From Actinomyces massiliensis 4401292 (GTDB lineage Bacteria > Actinomycetota > Actinomycetes > Actinomycetales > Actinomycetaceae), in assembly GCF_000269805.1 (NCBI RefSeq), contig NZ_JH711483.1, positions 289,261-353,260 of the forward strand: a stretch of DNA of 64,000 nucleotides. Direction: 5' to 3'. A program made the position numbers and the translations under genes. Below are positions 8,487-21,291 of the stretch, in pieces; position 1 is the stretch's first letter, and each line of letters opens with the position of its first letter. The notes under the pieces were generated by a model that saw nothing but the letters and a program-made list of their open reading frames with translations, ran no database searches and was not told where the DNA came from.

Positions 8487-10481
8487 TCACTCGCAGGCGG
8501 TGATCCGGTAGAGGCCCGCCCGCCCCTGCTGGGTGACGAGCTGGAAGCCGTCGACGGCCGACAGGCTCTCGAACCCTCTCAGTCCGCGTGGGCTGCGGAT
8601 CATCCGCCCCGGGAAGTAGAGCACGTAGTGGACGTCGAGCTCGTCGAGGGCACTGCACACCTGCGGGTCCGTCGCCGCGAAGCGGAGCTTCTCGCCGATG
8701 ATCTCCATCTCCGGGCTGTTGTGGTAGAAGATGTGCTTGGCGGTGGTGTTGGTGCCCGCCAGGGCGTAGGCGAGAGCGGAGCCGCTGTTCGGGTCCACCG
8801 CCACGGGCTCCTCCTCGCCCACGAGCTCGGGAAGCCTCTCGATGACCGTCAGCTCGTCCGGCGTCAGCAGGGGGGAGCCGGCATCCATGATGTAGGTGGA
8901 CTCGAGCTTGTGCAGGGCCTGGGAGGTCGGCAGGCTCGCGGGCCCGAGCAGGACGAGTACCGCCACCAGCACTCCGTACGCCACTCGCCTGCGTGCGCCG
9001 CGCATGTTCTCGAGTCGCAGGACCGGGTATCGCTGCGCCGCCCAATCGGCGATGGTGCAGGCGCCCAGCGCCGCCAGGGGGATCGCCGCCAGTGGCAGCA
9101 GGGCCGCGAGCCTGAAGGTATCGGAGTACCACGAGCCGACCAGCCAGTAGCGCAGGTCCTTCGTGGCCCCCTCCATGGGCATGGTCTTGGACACGATGTA
9201 GAGCGCGCAGTTGATCGCGTGGAATACGACGAGCCACCGCAGTCGCCGTCGTCTCCAGGCGGCGACTGCGCCGACGACCGCGGGAATCGCCACCACCCAG
9301 GCGATGGGCAGGCCCTGAGGTGATGAGGTCAGAATCTCCCCGATGACGGCGCTCGTGAAGTTGTTCGGGCCCCAGGACGCCGCGCGCTCCGGGGGTCGCA
9401 GGGCGATGTAGAGCCCGATGATGACCGGTGCCAGGACGATGCAGGTGATGACGCGACGACGCAGCTGCGCGGTGGGGCCGCCGCGCCTGGCCTCGCGGAC
9501 CGCCCGCGTGACCCACACGGTCAGGAAGATGACCAGGGCGATGAGGAAGGTCACGATGACATTGGGCTGGGCCATGCCCAGGCCGCCGAGGGCGAGGAGG
9601 AGTGCGGGCAGGAGGAGCGGGGACGCCGAGGGCTCGTCGGGGGAGGGGAAGAGCTCCGGGAGGCATGCGATTATTCCCGGAAGCAGGCTCAGTGCGAGGA
9701 AGTTGGGGTAGAGCACGCCGAAGCTGAGCAGCAGCAGGGGGAAGGCCGATATCGTGGAGCACAGCAGGGCTGTGACCACCATGCCGAGCCTGCGCCGGTT
9801 GAGGATCCGGCTGGTCAGGGCCAGGCATCCGCTGGGCCACGCGAGGGCCGACACGGCGATGGCGGTGGCGTTGGTCGCCATCGGAATGCTGGTGGAGCCC
9901 GTGAGTTTCATGGTCAGGGCGACCAGTGTGTGCCAGCCCATGGGGTAGACGTCGCCCTGGGGCGATTCCAGGTAGCACTTGATGGAGGAGGCGTTGCCGG
10001 TGTCGAGGATCCAGCGCACGGCGTTGAGGTGGAAGACGGCGTCGAAGGTCTGCGAGATGGCGTCGGCCGTATTGAGCTCGCGAGCCACGAGCCAGGTGGT
10101 GACCAGAGCCGCCGCTCCCAGAAGAATGACGTACATCAGGGCGTCGGACGGCGTCGGGCGATCCGAGGGCGCTCGATCGGCCCGGCCGGCCTGGCCGGTC
10201 CGGCCGGAGGCGTTGCGTCCTCGCATTCGGGTGGCCGGCACGCGCATCACGGCGGCTATGAGCACGATCGCGCCGGTGAGGGCCGCGACGAGGACGGGTC
10301 CCCAGGATATGTGGACCAATGGCGCGATGACGCCGGCCCCGGCGATGATCCCGATGGATGCGGCCGGTGCCAGGGACACGGCGGTGCGCGGTGGGAGACC
10401 CGCCACGACGGTGACGAGCAGGCCCGGTGCGAAGAGGAGCGCAGAAGCCGTCAGGATCTGAGGAATGAGTGAGATCCACAC
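8487..10481 (-). CDS. DUF6541 family polytopic membrane protein (paralogue 4)
   Basis: About 664 residues from the GTG at 10481, which begins VWISLIPQ and aligns with the MWLSLLPI start of the neighbouring paralogue. The frame stays open to a GTG at 10565 (AGGA 3 bases upstream), so a 28-residue longer form is possible. Many membrane segments, the loop QTFDAVFHLNAVRW near residue 140, then LDTGNASS, and a C-terminal domain with CSALDELDVHYVLYFPG and final LYRITACE. It is the upstream member of the three-gene minus-strand array and is divergent from glf. Confidence 0.85.
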   Translation of the reverse strand: MWISLIPQILTASALLFAPGLLVTVVAGLPPRTAVSLAPAASIGIIAGAGVIAPLVHISWGPVLVAALTGAIVLIAAVMRVPATRMRGRNASGRTGQAGRADRAPSDRPTPSDALMYVILLGAAALVTTWLVARELNTADAISQTFDAVFHLNAVRWILDTGNASSIKCYLESPQGDVYPMGWHTLVALTMKLTGSTSIPMATNATAIAVSALAWPSGCLALTSRILNRRRLGMVVTALLCSTISAFPLLLLSFGVLYPNFLALSLLPGIIACLPELFPSPDEPSASPLLLPALLLALGGLGMAQPNVIVTFLIALVIFLTVWVTRAVREARRGGPTAQLRRRVITCIVLAPVIIGLYIALRPPERAASWGPNNFTSAVIGEILTSSPQGLPIAWVVAIPAVVGAVAAWRRRRLRWLVVFHAINCALYIVSKTMPMEGATKDLRYWLVGSWYSDTFRLAALLPLAAIPLAALGACTIADWAAQRYPVLRLENMRGARRRVAYGVLVAVLVLLGPASLPTSQALHKLESTYIMDAGSPLLTPDELTVIERLPELVGEEEPVAVDPNSGSALAYALAGTNTTAKHIFYHNSPEMEIIGEKLRFAATDPQVCSALDELDVHYVLYFPGRMIRSPRGLRGFESLSAVDGFQLVTQQGRAGLYRITACE

Positions 10482-10695
10482 GAGGAGCCACGGTATCAGG
10501 TGGATCGGCTGGACTCCCGCGGAACCAAGGGCGTGTGGGAAGCTGCAGTCCTGCAGGCCCTGCACGAGTCCTGTACGTTCCTATCGGTGTCGTCGTTGAA
10601 GTCCGCGTCAGTGCGAACAGCGCGGGCGGAGGGCGCCCGCCTCCTCGCCGGCGAGTGCACCCGGATGAAAGTCAGAGCCGGAAAATGAGGGCTAA

Positions 10696-13936
<3,241 letters not shown>

Positions 13937-13940
<4 letters not shown>

Positions 13941-14806
13941 CTCAGGCTGTCGCAGTCGGGGACGACGAGCTCGTCGTCCCCGGCTACTCCAAGGGGCTGC
14001 TCGACGTCTTCCGCCAGCGCTATCTGCTGTCGCTGATCGTCAAGAAGGAACTCCGGATCCGGTACCACGGCTCCGTGCTGGGCATGGCCTGGTCCTACAT
14101 CAAGCCGGCCGTCCAGTTCGTCGTCTACTTCCTGGCGATGGGGGTCTTCCTCAGCCTCAACAAGACGCTGCCCGGCTACCCGATCTACCTGTTCTCCGGG
14201 ATGGTCGTCATCACCTACTTCTCGGAGGTGATGGGCAATGCGACGCGCACGCTCATCTGGAACGCGGCGCTGATCAAGAAGATCTTCCTGCCGCGCGAGA
14301 TGTTCCCGGTCGCCAGCGTATACGTGGCCATCGTGCACTTCGTCCCGCAGCTGGTGGTGCTGCTCGTGGGCTCCCTCTTCTATGACTGGAGGCCCACGCT
14401 CCTGGGAACCGCGGCCATTCTGGCCGGATTCGTCATCGTCACCTTCGCGGCACTGGGTCTGGGCCTCATCTTCGGCTGCCTCAACGTCTTCTTCCGGGAC
14501 TCGGAGAACCTGGTCGATCTGATCCTCATGATCGCCACCTGGGTCTCCCCGGTCCTCTATCCGGCGGACAAGGTCAAGGACGTCGTCCCGGAATGGATGT
14601 GGCACATCTACCAGGCCAATCCAGTGACTGTGGCCGTCGAGCTGTTCCACTACGGATTCTGGTCCGCCGCCACGGGCGAGTCCGTCCCCGGGATCGGCTC
14701 CATACCGATGCTCACCCTTGTCGGCCTGGTCGGGTCGCTCATCGTCCTGGGGCTGGGGCAGCTCGCCTTCAAGCGCACCGAGGGCAAGTTCGCGCAGGAG
14801 CTGTGA
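13937..14806 (+). CDS. wzm: Polysaccharide ABC exporter, permease
   Basis: A 289-residue integral membrane protein of the ABC-2 type, with RYLLSLIVKKELRIRYHGSVLG preceding the first membrane segment and six hydrophobic helices, typical of Wzm/TagG permeases. It is coupled by a GTGA overlap to the GlfT2-like gene and by an ATG overlap to the ATPase. In mycobacteria the equivalent pair exports lipid-linked galactan; the same job is likely here because the gene directly follows the galactofuranosyltransferase. Confidence 0.93.
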
Positions 14807-15531
14807 TGGATCCACGTATCGAGATCGCCGGGGTGACCAAGGAGTTCACCCTGCGCCACCGACGCTCCCTCAAGGAGCTCGCCGTGGCTGCTGTGCGCAA
14901 GCAGGACCTGGGCATCAACACCTTCAAGGCCCTGGACGACGTCACCTTCGATGTCCACCAGGGCGAGACCGTGGCCCTGCTGGGCTTCAACGGCTCGGGC
15001 AAGTCCACCCTGCTCAAGCTCATCTCCGGGGTGCTGCGTCCCGACGGCGGCCGGATCCGCACCCGGGGACGGGTCGCGGGCCTCATCGAGGTCGGGGCGG
15101 GCTTCCACCCCGATCTGACCGGCCGTGAGAACGTCTTCCTCAACGGCGCGATCCTGGGCATGACCAAGAAGCAGATCGAGGACGCCTACGAATCGATCGT
15201 GGAGTTCTCCGAGATCCCGGATTTCATGGACACCGAGGTCAAGTTCTACTCCTCGGGCATGTTCCTGCGACTCGCCTTCGCCGTGGCCGTGCACTCGGAT
15301 CCGGAGGTCTTCCTCATCGACGAGATCCTCGCCGTGGGGGACGAGCCCTTCCAGCGCAAGTGCCTGGACGAGATCCGAGGTCTGTCCGACCAGGGCAAGA
15401 CACTGGTCATCGTCAGTCACGACCTCAATATGGTGTCCGACCTGTGCGAGCGCGGAGTCCTGCTGGACAAGGGCGTCAAAGTCGCTGATGGCCCCTCCAA
15501 GGACGTCGTGCGGCGCATGCGCGGGGAGTGA
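14806..15531 (+). CDS. wzt: Polysaccharide ABC exporter, ATPase
   Basis: A 241-residue ABC ATPase of the Wzt/TagH group. Walker A is GFNGSGKS (60-67), the signature is the polysaccharide-exporter form YSSGM (148-152), and Walker B is VFLIDE (168-173), followed by the VGDEPFQRKC segment typical of this family. It ends soon after the nucleotide-binding domain, so it lacks the C-terminal carbohydrate-binding module of some O-antigen Wzt proteins. The ATG at 14806 overlaps the permease stop by one base. It powers export of the lipid-linked glycan with the upstream permease. Confidence 0.94.
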   Translation: MDPRIEIAGVTKEFTLRHRRSLKELAVAAVRKQDLGINTFKALDDVTFDVHQGETVALLGFNGSGKSTLLKLISGVLRPDGGRIRTRGRVAGLIEVGAGFHPDLTGRENVFLNGAILGMTKKQIEDAYESIVEFSEIPDFMDTEVKFYSSGMFLRLAFAVAVHSDPEVFLIDEILAVGDEPFQRKCLDEIRGLSDQGKTLVIVSHDLNMVSDLCERGVLLDKGVKVADGPSKDVVRRMRGE

Positions 15532-15565
15532 GTCGCATGTCCTTCTCCGTCGTTCCCACGCGGGT

Positions 15566-15588
15566 CGGGCCCCTGGCGGGGCCCGTTT
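15566..15588 (+). terminator. Rho-independent-like terminator after wzt
   Basis: CGGGCCCC, loop TGGC, GGGGCCCG, then TTT. The perfect 8-bp GC stem sits 34 bases after the wzt stop and only 8 bases before the likely ATG of the acyltransferase gene, so it would separate, or attenuate between, the glf-wzt operon and that gene. Confidence 0.6.
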
Positions 15589-15595
15589 CAGAGTC

Positions 15596-17761
15596 ATGAA
15601 ATCAGTTGTGGCGCAGCGCCCCCAGGCATCCGAGGAGCCTGAGGAGCCCGAGGCGTCTGATCGTCCTCGCAAGACCGGCCGCAAGCCCGGGCTGGTCAGG
15701 ATCCTGAGGGATGCCACCCGGCTTCCCGGTTCCTCGGGGCGCGGCCGGCGACTGGACATCCAGGGCCTGCGGGCCTTGTGCATGATCCAGGTGCTCGGTT
15801 TCCACGCCTGGAGGATCGGCTCGCCGATCGGCGTGGACGCGTTCATCATGATCTCGGCCTACCTCATGACGGGAGCCTTCGTGCGCCGCGCCGAGGCCGG
15901 CCGCACGCCCTGGTTCGTCGAGCGCTGGCTGCACACGTTCAAGCGGCTCATGCCGCCACTGGTGGTCACTGTCCTGATGACCGTGGCGGCCTCCCTGCTC
16001 ATTCTTCCCCGCAACCGGTGGATCGAAGTGCTCGTGCAGGGCGCCGCCTCGGTCACCTACTGGCAGAACTGGCGCCTGGCCGCCGTCAGCGCCGACTACT
16101 TCGCCGACAACCACGCCGTCTCATCGCCGTTGCAGCACCTGTGGTCCATGTCGATGCAGGGGCAGGTCTTCCTGCTGTGGCCGGTTCTCATGGCGATCTG
16201 CGCGGGGATCGCCTCGCGCGCCGGCCTGCCGGTCCGCCGCGTGGTGGCCGTGGCCTTCGCCGCGCTGGCGGCGGTCTCGCTGGCGTGGCTGATGACCTCG
16301 GCGCCGGCCGACGGCTCGGTCTACTTCGATACCCGGGCCCGCATCTGGGAGTTCGCCCTGGGGTCCGCGGTCGCTGCGGCCGCGCCGGCGCTCCGGCCGC
16401 GCAGCGCTTGGATTCGGTGGCTGGTGTCGTGGCTCGGCCTGGGCACCCTCCTGCTCTTCTGCCTGGTGAGCATCGGCACCTATCCCGGCCCCATGGCCGC
16501 GGTGCCCATGGCGGCGGTGGCGGCCATTCTCCTGTGCGGCACCGAGCCCAAACTGGGGACGGTCTCGCGTCTGCTCTCATGGCGGCCTCTGGTCGCGCTC
16601 GGCGACCGCTCCTACGCCGTCTACCTGCTGCACTGGCCGCTGTTCGTCCTGTACCTGACTGCGACACAGCAGCGGACATTCGATCTTCAGACCGGTGCTG
16701 TCCTCATCCTCGCCTCGCTGGTGGCAGCCGCGGCCATGACCCGATGCGTGGATCGCCCCGCCCAGGTCTTCCCGCGCTCGGGACGCAGGCTGGGAGTGCA
16801 GGCGGCGATGGTGACCGTGAGCCTGGTGGTGGGCGGCATCCCGCTCGGCGTGGCCGGGGGCGCGATCGCCTACCAGCGCCACATGGAGATCTCGCAGCAG
16901 GTGCAGGCGGGTATCGATCCCGATCATCCGGGTGCGCTGGCGGTGCTCAACGGCCAGGCCAGCGATTGGACGAAGCCTCCGGTTCCGGGGCCGCTGTCAG
17001 TGACCACGGAGTGGGCGACCCTGGCGGGCGTCAAGTGCGCCGATGATCTGGCTGCGCTCATCGACAGTGAGAACTCCTCGTGCAGGCGGCTCCCCTCCGT
17101 CTCCGACACCGCCCTCAAGGCCGTTGTCGTCGGGGATTCGCATGCCGCTCAGAACGTCATCCCCACCATGCGGCTGCTGCATGAGACCGATGACTGGGAC
17201 ATCACGGCCTACCTCAAGGGCGGTTGCTCCTTCGGACTGCCCGAGTACTACAAGGACAGCTGCCGGGAGCGCAATAACGTGGTTCTGGAGCAGCTCGAGA
17301 GGAATCCCCCCGATGTCGTCGTGCTTCAAACCACGGAGACCTCCAAGGACTCCTCCATAGAGCTGCTGCGGCCCGGAATCAAGAAGATTGTCGAGCAGCT
17401 CACCGAAGAGGGCATCACCGTCATCGGCTTCCGCGACAATCCCCGCTCCGAGAAGAGCCTGTACGAGTGCGCCAACGCGGTTGGTCCCCAGACGCTTGTC
17501 GGCGGTTGCGTCTTCCCCAAGGAAAACGCCATGGCCGCTGAGGATCCGGCGAAGTTCTTGGAGGAGAGCAACCCGCTTTTCCACCAGATCGACGCCAGCG
17601 ACATGCTGTGTCCCGACGGCGTGTGCGGCACGATCATCGGCGATGTGTTCGTCTATATGGACGACAACCACATTTCGTCCACCTACTCGCGAACCATGGC
17701 GCCCGAGCTCGCCGCACGCATTGAGGGCGCCATGGGCCTGGCGGACAGCGGCAAAGAGTGA
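15596..17761 (+). CDS. OafA-type O-acyltransferase with C-terminal SGNH domain
   Basis: About 721 residues from the ATG at 15596; no ribosome site is evident and the frame is open to 15488 inside wzt, so the start is uncertain. A membrane acyltransferase-3 domain begins GRRLDIQGLRALCMIQVLGFHAW and spans about ten helices, followed by a periplasmic-type SGNH domain with GDSH at 513-516 (nucleophile Ser515) and DDNH at 689-692 (catalytic Asp/His). Such two-domain proteins transfer acyl, usually acetyl, groups across the membrane to surface polysaccharide or peptidoglycan. Its position after the exporter suggests that the exported glycan is the acceptor (inference). Confidence 0.9.
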   Translation: MKSVVAQRPQASEEPEEPEASDRPRKTGRKPGLVRILRDATRLPGSSGRGRRLDIQGLRALCMIQVLGFHAWRIGSPIGVDAFIMISAYLMTGAFVRRAEAGRTPWFVERWLHTFKRLMPPLVVTVLMTVAASLLILPRNRWIEVLVQGAASVTYWQNWRLAAVSADYFADNHAVSSPLQHLWSMSMQGQVFLLWPVLMAICAGIASRAGLPVRRVVAVAFAALAAVSLAWLMTSAPADGSVYFDTRARIWEFALGSAVAAAAPALRPRSAWIRWLVSWLGLGTLLLFCLVSIGTYPGPMAAVPMAAVAAILLCGTEPKLGTVSRLLSWRPLVALGDRSYAVYLLHWPLFVLYLTATQQRTFDLQTGAVLILASLVAAAAMTRCVDRPAQVFPRSGRRLGVQAAMVTVSLVVGGIPLGVAGGAIAYQRHMEISQQVQAGIDPDHPGALAVLNGQASDWTKPPVPGPLSVTTEWATLAGVKCADDLAALIDSENSSCRRLPSVSDTALKAVVVGDSHAAQNVIPTMRLLHETDDWDITAYLKGGCSFGLPEYYKDSCRERNNVVLEQLERNPPDVVVLQTTETSKDSSIELLRPGIKKIVEQLTEEGITVIGFRDNPRSEKSLYECANAVGPQTLVGGCVFPKENAMAAEDPAKFLEESNPLFHQIDASDMLCPDGVCGTIIGDVFVYMDDNHISSTYSRTMAPELAARIEGAMGLADSGKE

Positions 17762-17846
17762 GTGAGAGATCCGTGCCGATAGGCCGCTGACCGTCGGTCG
17801 ATCAGCGGTTCGGTCAGCGGCTGGTCAGTGGCCGGTCTGCAGCTGG

Positions 17847-19037
<1,191 letters not shown>

Positions 19038-19038
19038 T

Positions 19039-19044
19039 TAGACT
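19039..19044 (+). promoter_or_regulatory. Candidate -10 (TAGACT) upstream of the 19078 GT2 gene
   Basis: TAGACT lies in the divergent rmlB/GT2 intergenic region, 33 bases before the ATG; TTGCAC occurs 20 bases farther upstream, a longer spacer than usual. The ribosome site GAAGGAGA is close to the ATG. Confidence 0.35.
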
Positions 19045-19077
19045 TCTTCCGGTTCATCGCCATCGTGAAGGAGAGTC

Positions 19078-19803
19078 ATGACGCCACCAACGCATGACAC
19101 GCTGATCATCATCCCCGCTTGGAATGAGGCGGATGTGCTGGGCGGTGTTCTTCAGGAGGTGCTGGACACGGTCGGCTCCTTCGCCGACCTGGTGGTCGTC
19201 TCCGACGGATCGACGGACGCTACCGCTGAGATCGCCCGCTCCACTGGCGTCCCGGTGCTGGATCTGTCGATCAACCTCGGGGTCGGTGGCGCGATGCGGG
19301 CGGGCTACCTGTACGCCCAGCGTCGGGGATACACGTACACCGTCCAGCTCGACGCCGATGGTCAGCATGCGCCCGAGGAGATCACGAATCTCATCCAGGA
19401 GGCCGAGGACGCTCATGCGGATGTCGTGATCGGAGCCCGTTTCGCCGGCAAGGGCGATTACTCGGTGCGCGGCCCGCGCTGGTGGGCCATGAAGGTCCTG
19501 TCCTGGATTCTGTCCAGGGTGTGCGGAACCCGTCTGACGGACACGACCTCCGGTTTCAAACTCTCGGGGCGCCGGGCCATTGAGCTCTTCGCCAGGGAGT
19601 ATCCGGCGGAGTATCTCGGCGATACCATTGAGGCCCTCGTCATCGCGGCGAGGTCGAATCTGGTGGTGCGGCAGATCCCCGTGGCGATGCGCCCCCGAGC
19701 GGGAGGGACGCCGTCGCAGAATCCTTTCAAGGCCGCCAAGTTCCTCGGGAGAGCCTTCGTGGCGCTCGGCGTCTCCCTGACCCGTCCTACGCAGAAGAAG
19801 TGA
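19078..19803 (+). CDS. DPM1-like GT2 glycosyltransferase
   Basis: A 241-residue single-domain GT2 with IIIPAWNEADVL at the N-terminus, VVSDGSTD (41-47) and LDADGQH with the DAD at 92-94. It has no C-terminal membrane segments, resembling dolichyl/polyprenyl-phosphate hexose synthases and the small glycosyltransferases that pair with DUF2304 proteins. It probably charges polyprenyl phosphate with a sugar, or adds a sugar to lipid-linked rhamnan (inference). A strong GAAGGAGA site precedes the ATG. The DUF2304 gene follows after 4 bases, so the two are co-translated. Confidence 0.9.
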   Translation: MTPPTHDTLIIIPAWNEADVLGGVLQEVLDTVGSFADLVVVSDGSTDATAEIARSTGVPVLDLSINLGVGGAMRAGYLYAQRRGYTYTVQLDADGQHAPEEITNLIQEAEDAHADVVIGARFAGKGDYSVRGPRWWAMKVLSWILSRVCGTRLTDTTSGFKLSGRRAIELFAREYPAEYLGDTIEALVIAARSNLVVRQIPVAMRPRAGGTPSQNPFKAAKFLGRAFVALGVSLTRPTQKK

Positions 19804-19807
19804 CCTC

Positions 19808-20221
19808 ATGGAACGCACGTATTGGATCGGCCTCGTCTTCTCACTGATCGTCCTGATCGCGGTGTTCTTCCGGATGCGTAATGCCGGCATGAAGGAGCGC
19901 TACGCGACCTGGTGGGTGGTCATCGTGGTGGGCACGACCATCGTGTCGCTGTTCCCCAGCCTGCTCAGCCTGGTGTCGGGCGCGCTGGGCGTCAGGGTCC
20001 CCCTGAACCTGGCGTTCTTCGTCGAGGGCATTGTCATGATGCTCGTCTCACTGCAGCTCAGCGTCGATGCCTCACGAGGGGATGAGGAGCGGCGCAGACT
20101 CGTTGAGGAGATCGCCATCCTGAATCTGCGCATGGAGCAGCTCGAGGCCGGCTCGTCAGGCTCCTCAGATTCCTCGGACTCGTCCGGCTCCTCCGGCGCG
20201 GCCGACTCGCCCAGGTCGTGA
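19808..20221 (+). CDS. DUF2304 family membrane protein
   Basis: A 137-residue protein with three hydrophobic helices (about 5-20, 33-55 and 65-85), then a charged amphipathic stretch (EERRRLVEEIAILNLRMEQLE) likely to form a coiled coil, and a Gly/Ser/Asp-rich disordered tail. DUF2304 proteins are habitually encoded beside small GT2 enzymes and are thought to anchor or assist them at the membrane; the adjacent gene is such an enzyme. Exact function unknown. Confidence 0.85.
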   Translation: MERTYWIGLVFSLIVLIAVFFRMRNAGMKERYATWWVVIVVGTTIVSLFPSLLSLVSGALGVRVPLNLAFFVEGIVMMLVSLQLSVDASRGDEERRRLVEEIAILNLRMEQLEAGSSGSSDSSDSSGSSGAADSPRS

Positions 20222-20409
20222 GGGCTCCGGCTCTCTGCGGCATCCCGCCCGCCCCGCTACCGCTCGATACCTCTCACACCTCTCACTCCGTTTACACCGC
20301 CTTGCACCACCGCATCGCGGAGTAGATCAGCCGGCCGCATGTGGCCTGAGCGAGGTGCATGCGATGCTAATCTAGCGGCAGCACCGTTTGCTTCGTGGAA
20401 GGCCCCTTC

Positions 20410-21291
20410 ATGACTGTTGACATCCTCTTCCCTTTCTACGGCGATGTGGCCATGATGAAGGAGGCTGTCAGGTCCGTCCTGCGCCAGACGAATCCGGACT
20501 GGCGGTTGATCGTCGTCGATGACGGCTATCCGGACGACTCGATTCCGGGCTGGTTCGACTCCCTGAAGGACTCCCGTGTCACCTACATGCGCAATGAGAC
20601 CAACCTCGGGGCCAACGGCAATTACCGCAAGTGCCTGACCTTCGTCGAGAACCCGCTCGTGCAGGTCATGGGGGCCGACGACGTCATGCTCCCGAACTAT
20701 GTCGATTGGCTCGTCAAGGCGGCCAAGCGCCACCCGGACGCGAACATCTTCCAGCCCGGCGTGTTCGTCATTGATGAGCACGGCGCGCCCTCTCACACCT
20801 TGGTTGAGAAGGTCAAGGGCTTCTACATGCCCTCCAGGAGGGTTCCGCAGGTCCTGCGCGGTGAGACCCTCGCGGTCTCGATCCTGCGGGGCGACTGGCT
20901 CTACTTCCCGTCACTGGCCTGGCGTGCGGAGACGATTCTCGGGATCGGCTTCCGAGAGGGCTACGACGTGGTTCAGGACATGGCTCTCGTGTGCGATGTC
21001 GCCATGAAGGGCGGCGGCCTTCTCTACGACCCGACCGCTGCATTCCTCTACCGTCGGCACTCCGGCTCCGACTCCTCCTGGCGCGCTCTGGAGGGCACCA
21101 GGTTCGGGGAGGAGCGCCGCTTCTTCCTGCAGATGGCCGCCGAGATGGATCAGCTCGGCTGGAAGCGCGCCGCGCGCGTGGCCCGACTTCACGTCTCCTC
21201 GCGCCTGCACGCCGGCACTCTCCTCCCCAAGGCGGCCCTCGCCAAGAACTGGGCGGGAGTGAAGAACCTGGGCCGCCATATCCTCGTATGA
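20410..21291 (+). CDS. GT2 family glycosyltransferase
   Basis: A 293-residue GT2 with DILFPFYGD, VVDDGYPDD, NLGANGNYRKC and the metal-binding segment MGADD (ADD 89-91), similar to rhamnosyl- and other hexosyltransferases. The ATG at 20410 is preferred over the in-frame GTG at 20395 because GGAAGG (20397-20402) sits 7 bases before it. Its stop overlaps the ATG of the RmlC-RmlD fusion, coupling a transferase with the synthesis of dTDP-rhamnose and suggesting, without proving, that rhamnose is its donor sugar. Confidence 0.88.
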   Translation: MTVDILFPFYGDVAMMKEAVRSVLRQTNPDWRLIVVDDGYPDDSIPGWFDSLKDSRVTYMRNETNLGANGNYRKCLTFVENPLVQVMGADDVMLPNYVDWLVKAAKRHPDANIFQPGVFVIDEHGAPSHTLVEKVKGFYMPSRRVPQVLRGETLAVSILRGDWLYFPSLAWRAETILGIGFREGYDVVQDMALVCDVAMKGGGLLYDPTAAFLYRRHSGSDSSWRALEGTRFGEERRFFLQMAAEMDQLGWKRAARVARLHVSSRLHAGTLLPKAALAKNWAGVKNLGRHILV

